From Centipeda artemidis DSM 19719 (GTDB lineage: Bacteria > Bacillota > Negativicutes > Selenomonadales > Selenomonadaceae): a stretch of DNA of 64,000 bases. The translations under genes and the position numbers were made by a program. The notes beneath the pieces were generated by a model. That model made no database searches and was not told where the DNA came from. It saw only the letters and a program-made list of their open reading frames with translations. The stretch is taken from NCBI RefSeq assembly GCF_000426665.1, contig NZ_AUFU01000002.1, forward strand, positions 62,001-126,000, given 5' to 3'. Shown here piece by piece: positions 36,300 to 45,627 of this stretch. Each line of letters opens with the position of its first letter. Within the stretch, counting starts at the first letter, position 1.

Positions 36300-36913
36300 T
36301 ATTCCGCGTCTTTGAGCGTGATTTTTTCGATAACGACGTCATGCACGGGGCGGTCGCCGTAATTCGTCGGCGTATGCCCGATCTCGCGCACAACGTCCAT
36401 GCCCTCGACGACCTTGCCGAAAACGGCGTGATGATTGTCAAGCCACGGCGTCGGCGCCAGCGTGATGAAGAACTGACTGCCGCCCGTATTGGGGCCTGCG
36501 TTCGCCATCGAGAGGACGCCCTCGTCGCTGTGTTTGAGCTCCGGGTGGAACTCGTCGGGGATATGATAGCCGGGGCCGCCCGTCCCGTTGCCGCTCGGAT
36601 CGCCGCCCTGAATCATAAAGCCGTCGATGACGCGGTGAAAGATCAGACCGTCATAGAAGCCTTTCTCTACGAGATCAATAAAATTCTTTGTGGTAATCGG
36701 CGCTTTATCTTCAAATAGTTCGACCTCAAAAGTTCCCTTGTTGGTCGTAAAAACTGCAATACGGTTTGCCACGATTCCGTTCTCTCCTTTTCCTTTATCC
36801 TGATCCAAAAGCATATTGAACGACATCCCCGCACTGCCGCTGTGCGCCGCAAAAAATATGCCGCCAATCACAACGACGAGACAGAGTGCAAGGATATAGA
36901 AATACTTCCCCAT
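36299..36913 (-). CDS. Cyclophilin-type peptidyl-prolyl cis-trans isomerase with N-terminal anchor
   Basis: A 204-residue protein starting [20 protein letters not shown], a single membrane anchor or signal peptide. The cyclophilin domain follows, with [20 protein letters not shown], the FHRVI catalytic arginine, and [21 protein letters not shown]. It probably assists protein folding in the periplasm. I start at the ATG at 36913, because an upstream extension would overlap the MBL-fold gene; GAGGGGG lies 11 nt before it. Confidence 0.9.
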   Translation of the reverse strand: MGKYFYILALCLVVVIGGIFFAAHSGSAGMSFNMLLDQDKGKGENGIVANRIAVFTTNKGTFEVELFEDKAPITTKNFIDLVEKGFYDGLIFHRVIDGFMIQGGDPSGNGTGGPGYHIPDEFHPELKHSDEGVLSMANAGPNTGGSQFFITLAPTPWLDNHHAVFGKVVEGMDVVREIGHTPTNYGDRPVHDVVIEKITLKDAE

Positions 36914-36948
36914 TCTACCGAAAGCCCCCTCATATTTCAATACATATT

Positions 36949-37671
36949 TCAAAAAGATTGTGTTTCCCCCGAAATACGCGGCGACCACACGGGAATCTCC
37001 CGCCCCGGCAGGAAGAAATCCGCCGGCGGCTGCCACACGGGATAGCCGACCGAGTGCATAGTAACGAGAGCATCCGGATAGGTCTCGGCGCAAAACTCCT
37101 TCGCCCCGCGATCCATCGAGGTCTCAAGACGCCCGTCCACAGGGAAGAACGCGAGGTCGAACGACAGCCCTTTGAGCCGCTTCATCTGCTTGCGGAATCC
37201 GTTTTCTGCGAGCTTGCGGTTCTCTGCGGTATCGCCGATCCAATCCCACCAGTTGAAATCGCCCGCATGGAAGATTCTGCGCCCGCGCGTCTCAACGAGG
37301 AACGACGTCCCCTCGTCGGTCGAAGAGAACGACGTGACGGCGATCGTATCGTCGTGCCACACGTCGTAGATCGGCATCCAGACAACCTTGTCCCGCGGGA
37401 TGCGGGCAGCCCCCGGCACGTTCCGGATGTCCTTACTGAGGATGTAGCGCGTCGCCTCCGCTGCAAACTGTGCGATATGCGGGCTGAAATGATCAAAATG
37501 CGCGTGCGACGACAGGAAATATACCTTCGTATAGCCCCCTTTTTCGATCGCCTGCGGAACGACGCCCGCGGGATCGTCAAAGTCGTCAAAGATGAGCAGT
37601 ACGTTGTCCACGCGGACGAGGAATCCGCTGTTGAGCAAATAGGTCACGTCGATCGTGTGTGCATCCGCCAT
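36949..37671 (-). CDS. Metallo-beta-lactamase-fold hydrolase
   Basis: A 240-residue cytoplasmic protein of the UlaG/YycJ-like MBL group. The metal motif [12 protein letters not shown] (about 55-66) and a later [12 protein letters not shown] fit a two-metal site, and [11 protein letters not shown] near the end gives the last histidine. The substrate cannot be told. The ATG at 37671 lies behind AAAGGAAG and 5 bp after the yitT-like stop. Confidence 0.82.
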   Translation of the reverse strand: MADAHTIDVTYLLNSGFLVRVDNVLLIFDDFDDPAGVVPQAIEKGGYTKVYFLSSHAHFDHFSPHIAQFAAEATRYILSKDIRNVPGAARIPRDKVVWMPIYDVWHDDTIAVTSFSSTDEGTSFLVETRGRRIFHAGDFNWWDWIGDTAENRKLAENGFRKQMKRLKGLSFDLAFFPVDGRLETSMDRGAKEFCAETYPDALVTMHSVGYPVWQPPADFFLPGREIPVWSPRISGETQSF

Positions 37672-37676
37672 ACGCT

Positions 37677-38600
37677 TCACTTCCTTTCGTGTTCGCGTTC
37701 ATCGTCGTCCTCGTCGGAGGCGGACGCATCGTTTTGATTGATGCGCCCGAAACCGCGCCCCATGACCTCGTTCGCGGACATGATGATGACGAACGCATGA
37801 GGATCGACGTTATGAACGATGAATTTGAGTTTTCCCACCTGCGTCGTTCCCACCGCGACAAAGACAACGTTGCGTTCCCTGCGCGTATATGCCCCCTGCC
37901 CGTGCAGGAAGGTGACGCCGCGGTGCATCTCATCGATGATGTTCTCCGCGATTTCGCGGTATTTGTCCGAGACGATGAGCACCGCCTTGCGGTGGTTGAA
38001 CCCCGCGACGATCTTATCGACGACCGTCGCGTTGATGAACATATAGATGAGCGTGAACATTGCGGGCGCCATGCCGAACAGGAACGCCGCGATGAGCATG
38101 ATGAGACAGTTCATCGCAAAGAGCACGCCGCCCATATGCAGGTCGTAGTATTTCCGAACGATGGCGGCGAGGATGTCAAATCCGCCCGTACTGCCGTTCA
38201 TGCGGAACACGAGTCCGTAGCCGAGTCCCGCAAACACGCCGCCGTATACGGTCGTCAGCATCATATCGCTGACCGGCGCATACGCGTTCAGCGGGCGCGT
38301 GAGGTCGAGAAACGCCGAGAAGATCGCCGTGCCGATGATGATGTCGACCGTATAGCTCCGCCCCATCAGTTTCCACGCCATAAAGAGGAGCGGGATATTG
38401 TAGAGAAACGTCTGTATACCGATCGGCAGTCCGAAGAGGTAGTAGACGATCATCGCGATGCCCGTTGCGCCGCCCGTGAGCAGATGCGCGGGAATCAAGA
38501 AGAGGTTGATGGCGGAGCTCGCGATGAGACAGCCGAGCGCGATGCCCATGTATCGCATCGCGCGGTGTCCAAGGACACGCATATGCACATGGTGCATCAT
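37677..38600 (-). CDS. YitT-family membrane protein (DUF161 + DUF2179)
   Basis: A 307-residue integral membrane protein with about five or six hydrophobic helices in the first 200 residues, with typical glycine-rich loops (LLTGGATGIAMIVYYLFG and MNGSTGGFDILAAIVRKYYD). A cytoplasmic DUF2179 domain follows (YREIAENIIDEMHRGVTFLH). The C-terminus is acidic and hydrophilic. The family is common in Firmicutes but functionally undefined. It overlaps the preceding secreted-protein gene by 4 bp. Confidence 0.87.
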   Translation of the reverse strand: MMHHVHMRVLGHRAMRYMGIALGCLIASSAINLFLIPAHLLTGGATGIAMIVYYLFGLPIGIQTFLYNIPLLFMAWKLMGRSYTVDIIIGTAIFSAFLDLTRPLNAYAPVSDMMLTTVYGGVFAGLGYGLVFRMNGSTGGFDILAAIVRKYYDLHMGGVLFAMNCLIMLIAAFLFGMAPAMFTLIYMFINATVVDKIVAGFNHRKAVLIVSDKYREIAENIIDEMHRGVTFLHGQGAYTRRERNVVFVAVGTTQVGKLKFIVHNVDPHAFVIIMSANEVMGRGFGRINQNDASASDEDDDEREHERK

Positions 38601-39244
38601 TTCGCATATCCTCCGAGCCGCACGGGCTGCTCCTTCGGCAGCGCGGACACATCGATGTTCTTTGCCGCGATGAAGTCGCTGCCGAGATCGAGCACATCGG
38701 CGGCGTCATCGTTCGCAAGCGCCATCTCATCCGCCTCCTCGTCGCTGAGCGGCAGCATCGTGATGCGCGCCGCCGTGAGGAATCCGCCCTCGGGATCAAG
38801 GTTCAGCACGAGATGCCAATGGGGATGCGACGGATGCGCATAAACGTAGCAGGTATTATCGTCGAGCATCTGCCGGGACGCCTTGCCGTACGTCTTAAAG
38901 ATATAGCCGGTTGTCGCGCCCCGCCGCACATTTTTCCGCAAGCGGTATTGATCCCCGGAGAGCGCAATATCCGCGACGCGTCCGCTCCCCACCGCAACGG
39001 AGACGGTCACATCGCCGTAGGTGCAGGCGCTCAGGCGGACACCGCGCACATAGACCGTCTTTTCAAAAGATGGCGCGCCCCATTTTTCACGCAGCATTTG
39101 CTCCGTATCCCCCAAGGATATGCCCCGGTAGGAGAAGTCGCCGTCCTCCACACCACCCTTCGCCTGCGCGGGCGCGGCGCAAAAAAGAACAAGTACGCAC
39201 ATGACAAGGAGACAACGGCCGTATTGTTTGAAACTATCCTGCAT
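38597..39244 (-). CDS. Hypothetical exported protein, SmpA/BamE-like by eye
   Basis: A 215-residue protein with a clear signal peptide (LLVMCVLVLFCAAPAQAKGG). The mature part contains ISLGDTEQMLREKWGAPSFE, a pattern of G-D-T-x(4)-L-x(4)-G-x-P like that of SmpA/OmlA-type domains, which monitor or bind outer-membrane partners. It then shows a second copy-like stretch, TTGYIFKTYGKASRQMLDDN. I do not recognise a named family. A similar layout occurs in the protein at 51841-52473. It is embedded in a housekeeping run, between the M29 aminopeptidase and yitT-like genes. Confidence 0.6.
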   Translation of the reverse strand: MQDSFKQYGRCLLVMCVLVLFCAAPAQAKGGVEDGDFSYRGISLGDTEQMLREKWGAPSFEKTVYVRGVRLSACTYGDVTVSVAVGSGRVADIALSGDQYRLRKNVRRGATTGYIFKTYGKASRQMLDDNTCYVYAHPSHPHWHLVLNLDPEGGFLTAARITMLPLSDEEADEMALANDDAADVLDLGSDFIAAKNIDVSALPKEQPVRLGGYAK

Positions 39245-39260
39245 CGCTCATACCTCTGCA

Positions 39261-40493
39261 TCAGAATGCGAAATTCCCCTGCTCCATCACGCGGATCGTC
39301 CGCCCGTCGCGCGTGCGTCCTACGACGGAGAGATCCTCCGTACCGATCATAAAGTCCTCGTGGACGATGGAGTCGTTCACGCCCGCACGGCGGAGTTCGT
39401 CCTCCGTCATATCCTCGCCGCCCCTGATGCAGGTCGGATACGCCTTGCCGAGTGCAAGGTGACAGGAAGCGTTCTCGTCGAAGAGCGTGTTGTAAAACAG
39501 GATATTGCTCCGCGAAATTGGAGAATCATACGGCACGAGCGCAACCTCGCCGAGGAACGACGCCCCCTCGTCCGTCTCGATCAGCTTCTTTAGATGCTCC
39601 GCGCCGCGCGACGCCGTATGATCGACGACTTTTCCGTCGCGGAAGGTCAGCCGTATATCATAGATCACGTTGCCGTTAAAATGGAGCGGCTTTGACGCCG
39701 CCACCGTCCCGTTCACGCCGCCGCGCTGCGGGAGCGTGTAGACTTCCTCCGTCGGCATGTTCGCGGCAAAGAGCACGCCGTCCGCCGAATGCTCCGCGCC
39801 GCCCATCCAGAGATGCCCTGCGGGGAGCGCAACGCGCAGATCCGTCCCGAGGCCGTTCGTATAATGCAGTTCTGCAAAATCGCATTGATTGAGAAACGCC
39901 GCGCGTTTTTGCAGCGTATCGATGCGCTCTTTCCACACCGCCACAGGATCGTTCTCCGGCGTAATGCGCACCGCCTTTAGAATCTCCTCCCAAAGCCGCG
40001 CGACGGCAGTCTCCTCCGCCGCCTCCGGGAACACCTTGCGCGCCCACGCGGGCGTCGGCATCGAGACGACACACCATGTATTGCGATTGCTCATCAATCG
40101 ATTGCGGTAGTCGGCGAGGGCTTTTCCCGCTGAGAGCTGCGCCGCCGTCAATTTCTCGGGCGCAATATCGGAAAAAATATCCGGATCGCTTGCCGCGATG
40201 GAGATGAACGCCGCGCCGTGCCCCGCATGATCGTCGTAAAAGAGTTTGCGCCACGCGGGGAACTCCTTAAATCGCTCCACGGGCGCGTTTTGATAGCGAA
40301 TGCGCTCGAGCTCCTCGTCGCTCCAATGCACGGCGACGTCGTACGCACCCGCGGCGAACGCCTCCGCCGAGAGCGCGCGGACGAACGCCGCGCATCCGAT
40401 TGGCGCACGTATCATGAGCGGCTGATCCTGCTGCAAATTGACGCCGACGCGGACGACAAGAGCCGCGTATTTCTTCAGAATATCCTCTCTCAT
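39261..40493 (-). CDS. M29-family aminopeptidase (AmpS/thermophilic aminopeptidase type)
   Basis: A 410-residue metallo-aminopeptidase. It starts MREDILKKYAALVVRVGVNL. Family features include FPAWRKLFYDDHAGHGAAFI, the acidic GVLFAANMPTEEVYTLP and, near the end, CHLALGKAYPTCIRGGEDM and HEDFMIGTEDLSVVG carrying the metal ligands. I start at the ATG at 40493, 6 nt after GAGG and 1 nt after the dtd stop. It removes N-terminal residues from peptides in the cytoplasm. It follows dtd and another aminopeptidase, apeB. Confidence 0.9.
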   Translation of the reverse strand: MREDILKKYAALVVRVGVNLQQDQPLMIRAPIGCAAFVRALSAEAFAAGAYDVAVHWSDEELERIRYQNAPVERFKEFPAWRKLFYDDHAGHGAAFISIAASDPDIFSDIAPEKLTAAQLSAGKALADYRNRLMSNRNTWCVVSMPTPAWARKVFPEAAEETAVARLWEEILKAVRITPENDPVAVWKERIDTLQKRAAFLNQCDFAELHYTNGLGTDLRVALPAGHLWMGGAEHSADGVLFAANMPTEEVYTLPQRGGVNGTVAASKPLHFNGNVIYDIRLTFRDGKVVDHTASRGAEHLKKLIETDEGASFLGEVALVPYDSPISRSNILFYNTLFDENASCHLALGKAYPTCIRGGEDMTEDELRRAGVNDSIVHEDFMIGTEDLSVVGRTRDGRTIRVMEQGNFAF

Positions 40494-40494
40494 C

Positions 40495-40938
40495 TCACAC
40501 CTCATCCGTATCAAACAGGAGCGTAACGGGACCGTCGTTCACCGAGGAGACCCGCATGTCCGCGCCGAACACACCGCATTCCACCGGCACATCATGCGCC
40601 CTCATGCACGCGATGAATTTCTCATACAGAGGGATCGCCGTCTCCGGTTTCGCCGCGTGAGAAAAACCGGGACGCCGCTTTTTCAGATCGGCATACAGCG
40701 TGAACTGAGAGACGATGAGCACGCTGCCGCCGACGTCCGCAAGCGCGAGATTCATCTTGCCCGCCGCATCGGAAAAGACGCGCAAATGCACGATCTTCTC
40801 CGCGAGACGCGCCGCGTCCGCCTCCGTATCCTGCGGCGCAATGCCGAGGAGAATCAAATACCCGCGGTCGATTTGACCGCGCACCTCGCCGTCGATGCGG
40901 ACATCCGCCGCATTGACCCGCGTCACCACCGCGCGCAT
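40495..40938 (-). CDS. dtd: D-aminoacyl-tRNA deacylase
   Basis: A 147-residue enzyme that hydrolyses D-amino acids from tRNA, protecting translation. It begins [20 protein letters not shown]. The two signatures are [20 protein letters not shown] (about 70-89) and [12 protein letters not shown] near the C-terminus (the Gly-cisPro region). It lies between apeB and the M29 aminopeptidase gene. Confidence 0.96.
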   Translation of the reverse strand: MRAVVTRVNAADVRIDGEVRGQIDRGYLILLGIAPQDTEADAARLAEKIVHLRVFSDAAGKMNLALADVGGSVLIVSQFTLYADLKKRRPGFSHAAKPETAIPLYEKFIACMRAHDVPVECGVFGADMRVSSVNDGPVTLLFDTDEV

Positions 40939-41001
40939 GTGACCGCCTCCCTTCCCGTCGTAATGTGCTCCATTATAACACGTTCGCCGCGCACTGTCCT
41001 C

Positions 41002-42288
41002 TCATGTGGAAAAAAAGGCGGTGAGCAGACGTGTCAGCGCATATTGATCGCGCATCCCCATCGTCTCGCGCGCGGAATGCATCCCGAGAATCGGCACGCC
41101 GACGTCCATGGTCTTCATCGGGAGGAGTGTCGATAGGATCGAGCCGAGCGTCGCTCCGCCCGGCGCATCCGAATGATTCGTAAATACCTGATGCGGGATG
41201 TCCTCACGCATACAGATGTCCTGCACCGCCGCGAACGCCTCGGGATCGCACGCATAGGACTGACTCGCGGCGACCTTGAGCACGACGCCGCGGTTCAGCA
41301 GCGGACGATTCGTCGGATCCGCCTTTTCGGGCGCATTCGGGTGCAGCGCATGGGCGACGTCCGCAGAGATGCAGAACCCGCCGAGCGCCGCGCGCAGGTA
41401 TTCGTCCCGCGAGAACCCGAGCGCCAAATAAATACGCTCCAGCATCATGGACAGCGCCAAAGAACCCGCGCCCTGCTTTGTTCTGCTGCCGACCTCCTCG
41501 TTGTCAAAGAGCGCGGCGACGGAGACGCCCTCCGCCGGCGCCTGCGCGATCGCGTCAAAGCACGCCTTCACCGACGAGAGATTGTCGAGCCGCGGCGCGG
41601 AGAGGAACTCCTCACCCGATCCCACAAAACAGCCGCGCTCTGCCGGATAGACGTTCAAATCGTAGGAGAGGATATCCTCCGCGCGCACGCTAAGATGCTC
41701 CGCCAAGAGCGCGTGCAGCTTTTTCCCGTCGTCCGCCGCATCCCCCGCCCCATCCGATTGGAACAGCAGCGGCAGGAGGTCTTTTTGCGGCTTCAGCTCG
41801 ACGCCCTCGTTCACCTTGCGGTTCATGTGGATCGCGAGGTTCGGAATGACGGCGAGCGGCCGCCGAAAATCCACAAGGCGCAGCGCCGGATGAAAGGCGC
41901 CCGCGCCGCGCAGCGTAACCGCGCCCGCGATGGAGAGCGGGCGATCGAGCCATGTATTCCGAATCAGTCCGCCGTAGGTCTCCACGTTGAGCCTTCCGTA
42001 TCCTGCATCGCACATGACAGGATTCGGCTTGATGCGCAGACAGGGGAAATCCGTATGCGCACACGCCATCCGCAAGAGACCGCGCGGATTTTCCCCCACG
42101 GAGACGACAACCGCCCCCGTTCGAAAGAGCGGCAGATAGAATGTTTTGCCCAGGCGAATGCGCTCTATCGTGTCGTTCGTGATCCGCTCCCATGCGGGAT
42201 TGGGATTTTGCGCCGCGTGATATGGCGAGGGCGCGGCATCAATAAACTCTATCAGCTCTTCTGCGCAGGCTCTCTCTGCTGCCGTCAT
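41002..42288 (-). CDS. apeB: M18-family aspartyl aminopeptidase
   Basis: A 428-residue zinc aminopeptidase. Motifs are MACAHTDFPCLRIKPNPV (first His), NVYPAERGCFVGSGEEFLSA, ALFDNEEVGSRTKQGAGS (catalytic Glu pair) and FTNHSDAPGGATLGSIL. I start at the ATG at 42288, behind GAGAGGAG. A longer in-frame reading to 42480 would translate the tRNA-Pro gene and its terminator and is rejected. It is the first protein gene after the tRNA and heads the run to lysS. Confidence 0.93.
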   Translation of the reverse strand: MTAAERACAEELIEFIDAAPSPYHAAQNPNPAWERITNDTIERIRLGKTFYLPLFRTGAVVVSVGENPRGLLRMACAHTDFPCLRIKPNPVMCDAGYGRLNVETYGGLIRNTWLDRPLSIAGAVTLRGAGAFHPALRLVDFRRPLAVIPNLAIHMNRKVNEGVELKPQKDLLPLLFQSDGAGDAADDGKKLHALLAEHLSVRAEDILSYDLNVYPAERGCFVGSGEEFLSAPRLDNLSSVKACFDAIAQAPAEGVSVAALFDNEEVGSRTKQGAGSLALSMMLERIYLALGFSRDEYLRAALGGFCISADVAHALHPNAPEKADPTNRPLLNRGVVLKVAASQSYACDPEAFAAVQDICMREDIPHQVFTNHSDAPGGATLGSILSTLLPMKTMDVGVPILGMHSARETMGMRDQYALTRLLTAFFST

Positions 42289-42318
42289 AATGCGCTCCTC
42301 TCTCTGTGCTATAAACAG

Positions 42319-42346
42319 AAAAAGACCCGCCCATCGGCTGGTCTTT
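42319..42346 (-). terminator. Terminator of the tRNA-Pro gene
   Basis: On the minus strand AAAGACC-A-GCC and GGC-G-GGTCTTT pair around GATG, followed by a T-run. It lies 17 bp after the tRNA CCA and before apeB. Confidence 0.75.
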
Positions 42347-42362
42347 GTACTCCGAAAATAAA

Positions 42363-42439
42363 TGGTCGGGATGACAGGGTTCGAACCTGCGGCCTCATCG
42401 TCCCGAACGATGCGCGCTACCAAACTGCGCCACATCCCG
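42363..42439 (-). tRNA. tRNA-Pro (anticodon CGG)
   Basis: A 77-nt cloverleaf: acceptor CGGGATG pairs with CATCCCG, the discriminator is A, and the CCA end is encoded. The D arm contains GGCGCAGTTTGGTAGCGC. The anticodon arm is CATCG-TTCGGGA-CGATG, giving CGG (codon CCG). The T arm has GGTTCGAACCC. All stems are intact. Confidence 0.96.
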
Positions 42440-42541
42440 ACAACGATAGTTATTTTAGCAACTTTTGAAAGAAAAATCAAGTGCTAACTGCAAGAAAAAA
42501 GAGGAAATTTCCCGTCGGTTTACACGAACGCATCGCGCCCC

Positions 42542-42910
42542 TCATCCCTCGATGGGATAGTAATCCACCGGCAAGGGCGCAAGGATACCGACGAAAACGA
42601 AGTCCTCCGTTCCTGTATTGCGCATTCCGTGGCATGCGCCTTTCGCCGAGACGATAACGTCGCCCTTCGCGATCGGTTCTTCCTGCCCCGGCGCGGGATA
42701 AAATACGCCCGTCCCCTGCACGCAGATCCATATATCGTCCGCCTGCGCATGCCCATGTGTCTTGATTTCCTGCCCCGGCTTCAATACCCAAACGACACCG
42801 CTCGTCGATGCCGTGCTGTAGATCGTCGTCCGCGTCGCCGTCTCCCCCGCCTTTGCCACATCCGCCAAGTGAACCCGGCGTGCCGAGAACGCTGTTCCTG
42901 CTTCAATCAT
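42542..42910 (-). CDS. Cupin-domain protein
   Basis: A 122-residue single cupin. The first motif is KPGQEIKTHGHAQADDIWIC (histidines and acidic ligand, about 44-63), and the second CHGMRNTGTEDFVFVGILAP (about 92-111). The fold binds one metal; its function here (sugar isomerase, storage, sensing) is unknown. It is monocistronic with a near-consensus promoter. Confidence 0.8.
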   Translation of the reverse strand: MIEAGTAFSARRVHLADVAKAGETATRTTIYSTASTSGVVWVLKPGQEIKTHGHAQADDIWICVQGTGVFYPAPGQEEPIAKGDVIVSAKGACHGMRNTGTEDFVFVGILAPLPVDYYPIEG

Positions 42911-42934
42911 TTTGAAACACTCCTTTAATCATAG

Positions 42935-42963
42935 ATTTTAGAATACCAAACTATGCTTGTCAA
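42935..42963 (-). promoter_or_regulatory. Promoter of the cupin gene
   Basis: Minus-strand TTGACA (42958-42963), 17 nt, TAAAAT (42935-42940). The -35 lies at the end of the T-rich tail of the narI terminator. Confidence 0.75.
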
Positions 42964-42996
42964 TTAAAATATCCGCCGCTCCAAAGAAGCGGCGGA
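42961..42996 (-). terminator. Terminator of the narGHJI operon
   Basis: TCCGCCGCT and AGCGGCGGA form a perfect 9-bp stem with a 7-nt loop, followed on the minus strand by TATTTTAATT. It lies 11 bp after the narI stop. On the plus strand a longer T-tract also follows. Confidence 0.65.
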
Positions 42997-43007
42997 CACC
43001 AATTTTT

Positions 43008-43673
43008 TTATTTTTTACGATAGATGATCGGGCTGCGTCCGAGGTACTCAAACGGTGCGCTCAGGCAGTGCACGAGACGTGTGAACGGAAAGAGAATCGC
43101 GACTGCCATCCAACAGAACATGTGAATGCGGAACATGAGCGGCACATTCTCCATGTATTCAATCTGCGGGTTCAGCATGAGTACGGAGCGGAACCACGGC
43201 GAGATGGTCTCGCGGTAGTCAAATCCGCCCTGCACAGCGTTGAGCATCGTCGATGCGCAGCCGGTGAAGATCGCGGCAAAGAGGAAGAGATAGAGCCACT
43301 TGTCCATCGTCGAGGTGTTCACCGCCATGCGGTCTTTGCCAAAGCGGCGGATCAGCAGCAGGATAAAGCCGCCGAAGAACAGCAGTCCTGCGGGGGCACC
43401 GCCGCCGAGGGCGATCATGTGGTAGAGATGTTCGTTGATGCCCACCGCCTCCGTTATAAATTTCGGGATGAGCACGCCGATGACATGACCGCCGAACGCC
43501 ATGACGAGCCCCAAATGGAACATGGGCCCCGCGATCTTGAGGTCGCTCTTCGAGAGGAACTGACTCGACTTCGTTGTCCAGTTGCGTTCGAACACCGTAT
43601 AGCGCACGATTGTCCCCACGATGAGGAACGTGAACGCAATATAGGGGAGCACTCCCCATGCGAATTGTTTCAT
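43008..43673 (-). CDS. narI: Respiratory nitrate reductase gamma subunit (cytochrome b)
   Basis: A 221-residue membrane cytochrome b that takes electrons from quinol and anchors NarGH. About five hydrophobic helices are visible. The four haem-ligand histidines are His53 (MFHLG), His63 (GGHVIG), His184 (FRIHMFC) and His202 (RLVHCLS). Their 10- and 18-residue spacings equal those of E. coli NarI (56/66 and 187/205). The start overlaps the narJ stop by 4 bp. Confidence 0.96.
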   Translation of the reverse strand: MKQFAWGVLPYIAFTFLIVGTIVRYTVFERNWTTKSSQFLSKSDLKIAGPMFHLGLVMAFGGHVIGVLIPKFITEAVGINEHLYHMIALGGGAPAGLLFFGGFILLLIRRFGKDRMAVNTSTMDKWLYLFLFAAIFTGCASTMLNAVQGGFDYRETISPWFRSVLMLNPQIEYMENVPLMFRIHMFCWMAVAILFPFTRLVHCLSAPFEYLGRSPIIYRKK

Positions 43674-44206
43674 GATGCGGACCTCCCTATGAGACTTGCG
43701 GCTTCGGTGAGCACGACGTCAATCAAAAACGCATACGGGAGCTTTGCCTCGATCAGCCGATCCCGCAGGAGCTCCATCTTTGGACGCACCTGCGAAAGGA
43801 TATACTCGGCACGCTCCTCGGGTACCGCCGCCGCAAGCTCTAGGATCGCCGGCAGATAGTCCGGCAGCTCGCGGTCAATATCGAATCCGCTGTCAAGGAA
43901 GAGCTGCTTATACGCGAGCATCTCCTCGGACTGCTTCCCAAAATCCGTGCGGTTATGCGTCGTGAGGTAAAGATTCGTGTTCTGTGAAAAGTCAAAGGTA
44001 CGCACATAGGCGTCCTCGAACTCCCGGCGATCGCTCTCCACCACATACTCAAAGAACTCCGTCAGTACTTCGCGCGTCTGCGGACGCTCCACTTCGCGCG
44101 CCGCTTCGGCGTAATCGAGCAGATTCGTCCACCAATCCTCGGTGGGATATTCGAAAAGATACGCCGTGAGCATCAGTTCTTTTTGGATGCGGTTTGCCGT
44201 CTCCAT
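43670..44206 (-). CDS. narJ: Nitrate reductase assembly chaperone NarJ
   Basis: A 178-residue cytoplasmic chaperone of the TorD/NarJ family that inserts the molybdenum cofactor into NarG. It begins METANRIQKELMLTAYLFEY. The typical segment YVRTFDFSQNTNLYLTTHNR lies in the middle. The ATG at 44206 lies 9 nt after GGGAGG and shares one base with the narH stop (TGATG), so I do not use the upstream 44227 start. Confidence 0.93.
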   Translation of the reverse strand: METANRIQKELMLTAYLFEYPTEDWWTNLLDYAEAAREVERPQTREVLTEFFEYVVESDRREFEDAYVRTFDFSQNTNLYLTTHNRTDFGKQSEEMLAYKQLFLDSGFDIDRELPDYLPAILELAAAVPEERAEYILSQVRPKMELLRDRLIEAKLPYAFLIDVVLTEAASLIGRSAS

Positions 44207-45627
44207 CAGCAGCATCCTCCCGGACATGCATAGCCTGTCGTTCCTTGCAGTTCGCGCAGTTTCTCATCCGCAACGCCCGCGACGCCTGCGGGGATGTTGA
44301 ACCGATCCCTGCGTTTGGCAAGGCCGAGCAAGCGGTACATCGCGTCATAGGTCTCTATCGGGAATGCGAGGCTTTCGGGAACGGCATCGCCCGTCTGTTT
44401 TGCGCGCATGACAGCGCGGAGTTCGAGCATGACGTGCAGGACGCGCTCGATCGCCGCCGTGTCCCCCGCCGTGAGGAGCTGCGCGAGGTATGCCACGGGG
44501 ATGCGCATCTCCGCCGCCCCGGGGAAGAATACCTCCTCCTCCACGCGCCGCGCAATGGGGCTAAGGGGCGGGACATACCAAATATTCGGGAGTGTGCGGT
44601 ACTCCGGATGGAGCGGGAACGCAAGCCGCCATTCCCTGATGAGGCGGTACGAGGGCGAATCCTGCGCCGCACGAATCCAGCGCGGCGGAATGCCCGCCTC
44701 CTTTGCCGCCGTAACAACCTGCGGATCGTTCGGGTCACAGATGACCTCCATGAGCTTATTGTAAATCTCTTTCGGATCCGTGACGCTCGCGGCTTCCTTC
44801 ACGCGGTCGGCATCGTAGAAGATGACGCCGAGGTAGCGCATCCGCCCGACGCAGCCGTCGCTGCACACCGTCGGCAGACCGTTCTCAAGACGCGGGAAGC
44901 ACAGCGTGCATTTCTCCGCCTTGTTCGTCTCCCAGTTGTAGTAAATTTTCTTATACGGGCAGGACGGTACACAGTGCCGCCATCCGCGACAGCCGTCCTG
45001 CGAGATGAGGACAACGCCGTCCTCATCGCGCTTGTAGATCGCACCCGAAGGGCACGCTGCAACGCACGCAGGGTTGAGGCAGTGGTTGCAGAGACGCGGG
45101 AGATGCTTCATAAAGATGTCGTGGAACTCGAGCGTGATCTCCTGTCCGATTTTTTGCAGGTTGATGTCGCGGCGTGCCGACTGCCCGTCCGCGAGGTCGT
45201 CCTCCCAGTTCGGCCCCCACTTGATCTCCATCCGCTTCTGCGTGATGAGCGAGCGCGGGCGCGCGACGGGCTGATGATTCTTCCGCTTGGAGTGGAGGAG
45301 CGTCTCGTAGTCGTACGTCCACGGCTCATAGTAATCGTCCATCTCAGGCTGCTGCGGATGGTAGAACAGCTTGGCAAGACGGCTGACCATCGAGCCGGTC
45401 GCGAGCGAGAGCTTGCCGTCCTTCAGCGTCCAGCCGCCCTTCCACTTCTCCTGGTTCTCCCATTCTTTGGGATAGCCGATGCCCGGCTTTGTCTCGACGT
45501 TGTTGAAATACATGTACTCCGCGCCGCGGCGGTTCGTCCACACATTCTTGCACAGGATGGAGCAAGTGTGGCAGCCGATGCATTTGTCGAGATTCATGAC
45601 CATCGCAATCTGCGCTTTAATCTTCAA
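44206..45627 (-). CDS. narH: Respiratory nitrate reductase beta subunit (Fe-S)
   Basis: A 473-residue Fe-S electron-transfer subunit. The first cluster motif, Cys16-x2-Cys19-x2-Cys22-x3-Cys26 (CIGCHTCSILC), has E. coli numbering. CNHCLNPACVAACPSG forms the second. In CRGWRHCVPSCPYKK a tryptophan replaces one cysteine, as expected for the 3Fe-4S cluster of NarH. It starts at TTG, 9 nt after GGAGG, and overlaps the narG 3' end by 11 bp. Confidence 0.97.
   Translation of the reverse strand: MKIKAQIAMVMNLDKCIGCHTCSILCKNVWTNRRGAEYMYFNNVETKPGIGYPKEWENQEKWKGGWTLKDGKLSLATGSMVSRLAKLFYHPQQPEMDDYYEPWTYDYETLLHSKRKNHQPVARPRSLITQKRMEIKWGPNWEDDLADGQSARRDINLQKIGQEITLEFHDIFMKHLPRLCNHCLNPACVAACPSGAIYKRDEDGVVLISQDGCRGWRHCVPSCPYKKIYYNWETNKAEKCTLCFPRLENGLPTVCSDGCVGRMRYLGVIFYDADRVKEAASVTDPKEIYNKLMEVICDPNDPQVVTAAKEAGIPPRWIRAAQDSPSYRLIREWRLAFPLHPEYRTLPNIWYVPPLSPIARRVEEEVFFPGAAEMRIPVAYLAQLLTAGDTAAIERVLHVMLELRAVMRAKQTGDAVPESLAFPIETYDAMYRLLGLAKRRDRFNIPAGVAGVADEKLRELQGTTGYACPGGCC

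Noticed and set aside
42289-42480. N-terminal extension of the M18 aminopeptidase to 42480
   Set aside because: The extension translates the tRNA-Pro gene and its terminator; the ATG at 42288 has a good ribosome site and matches the family's length.
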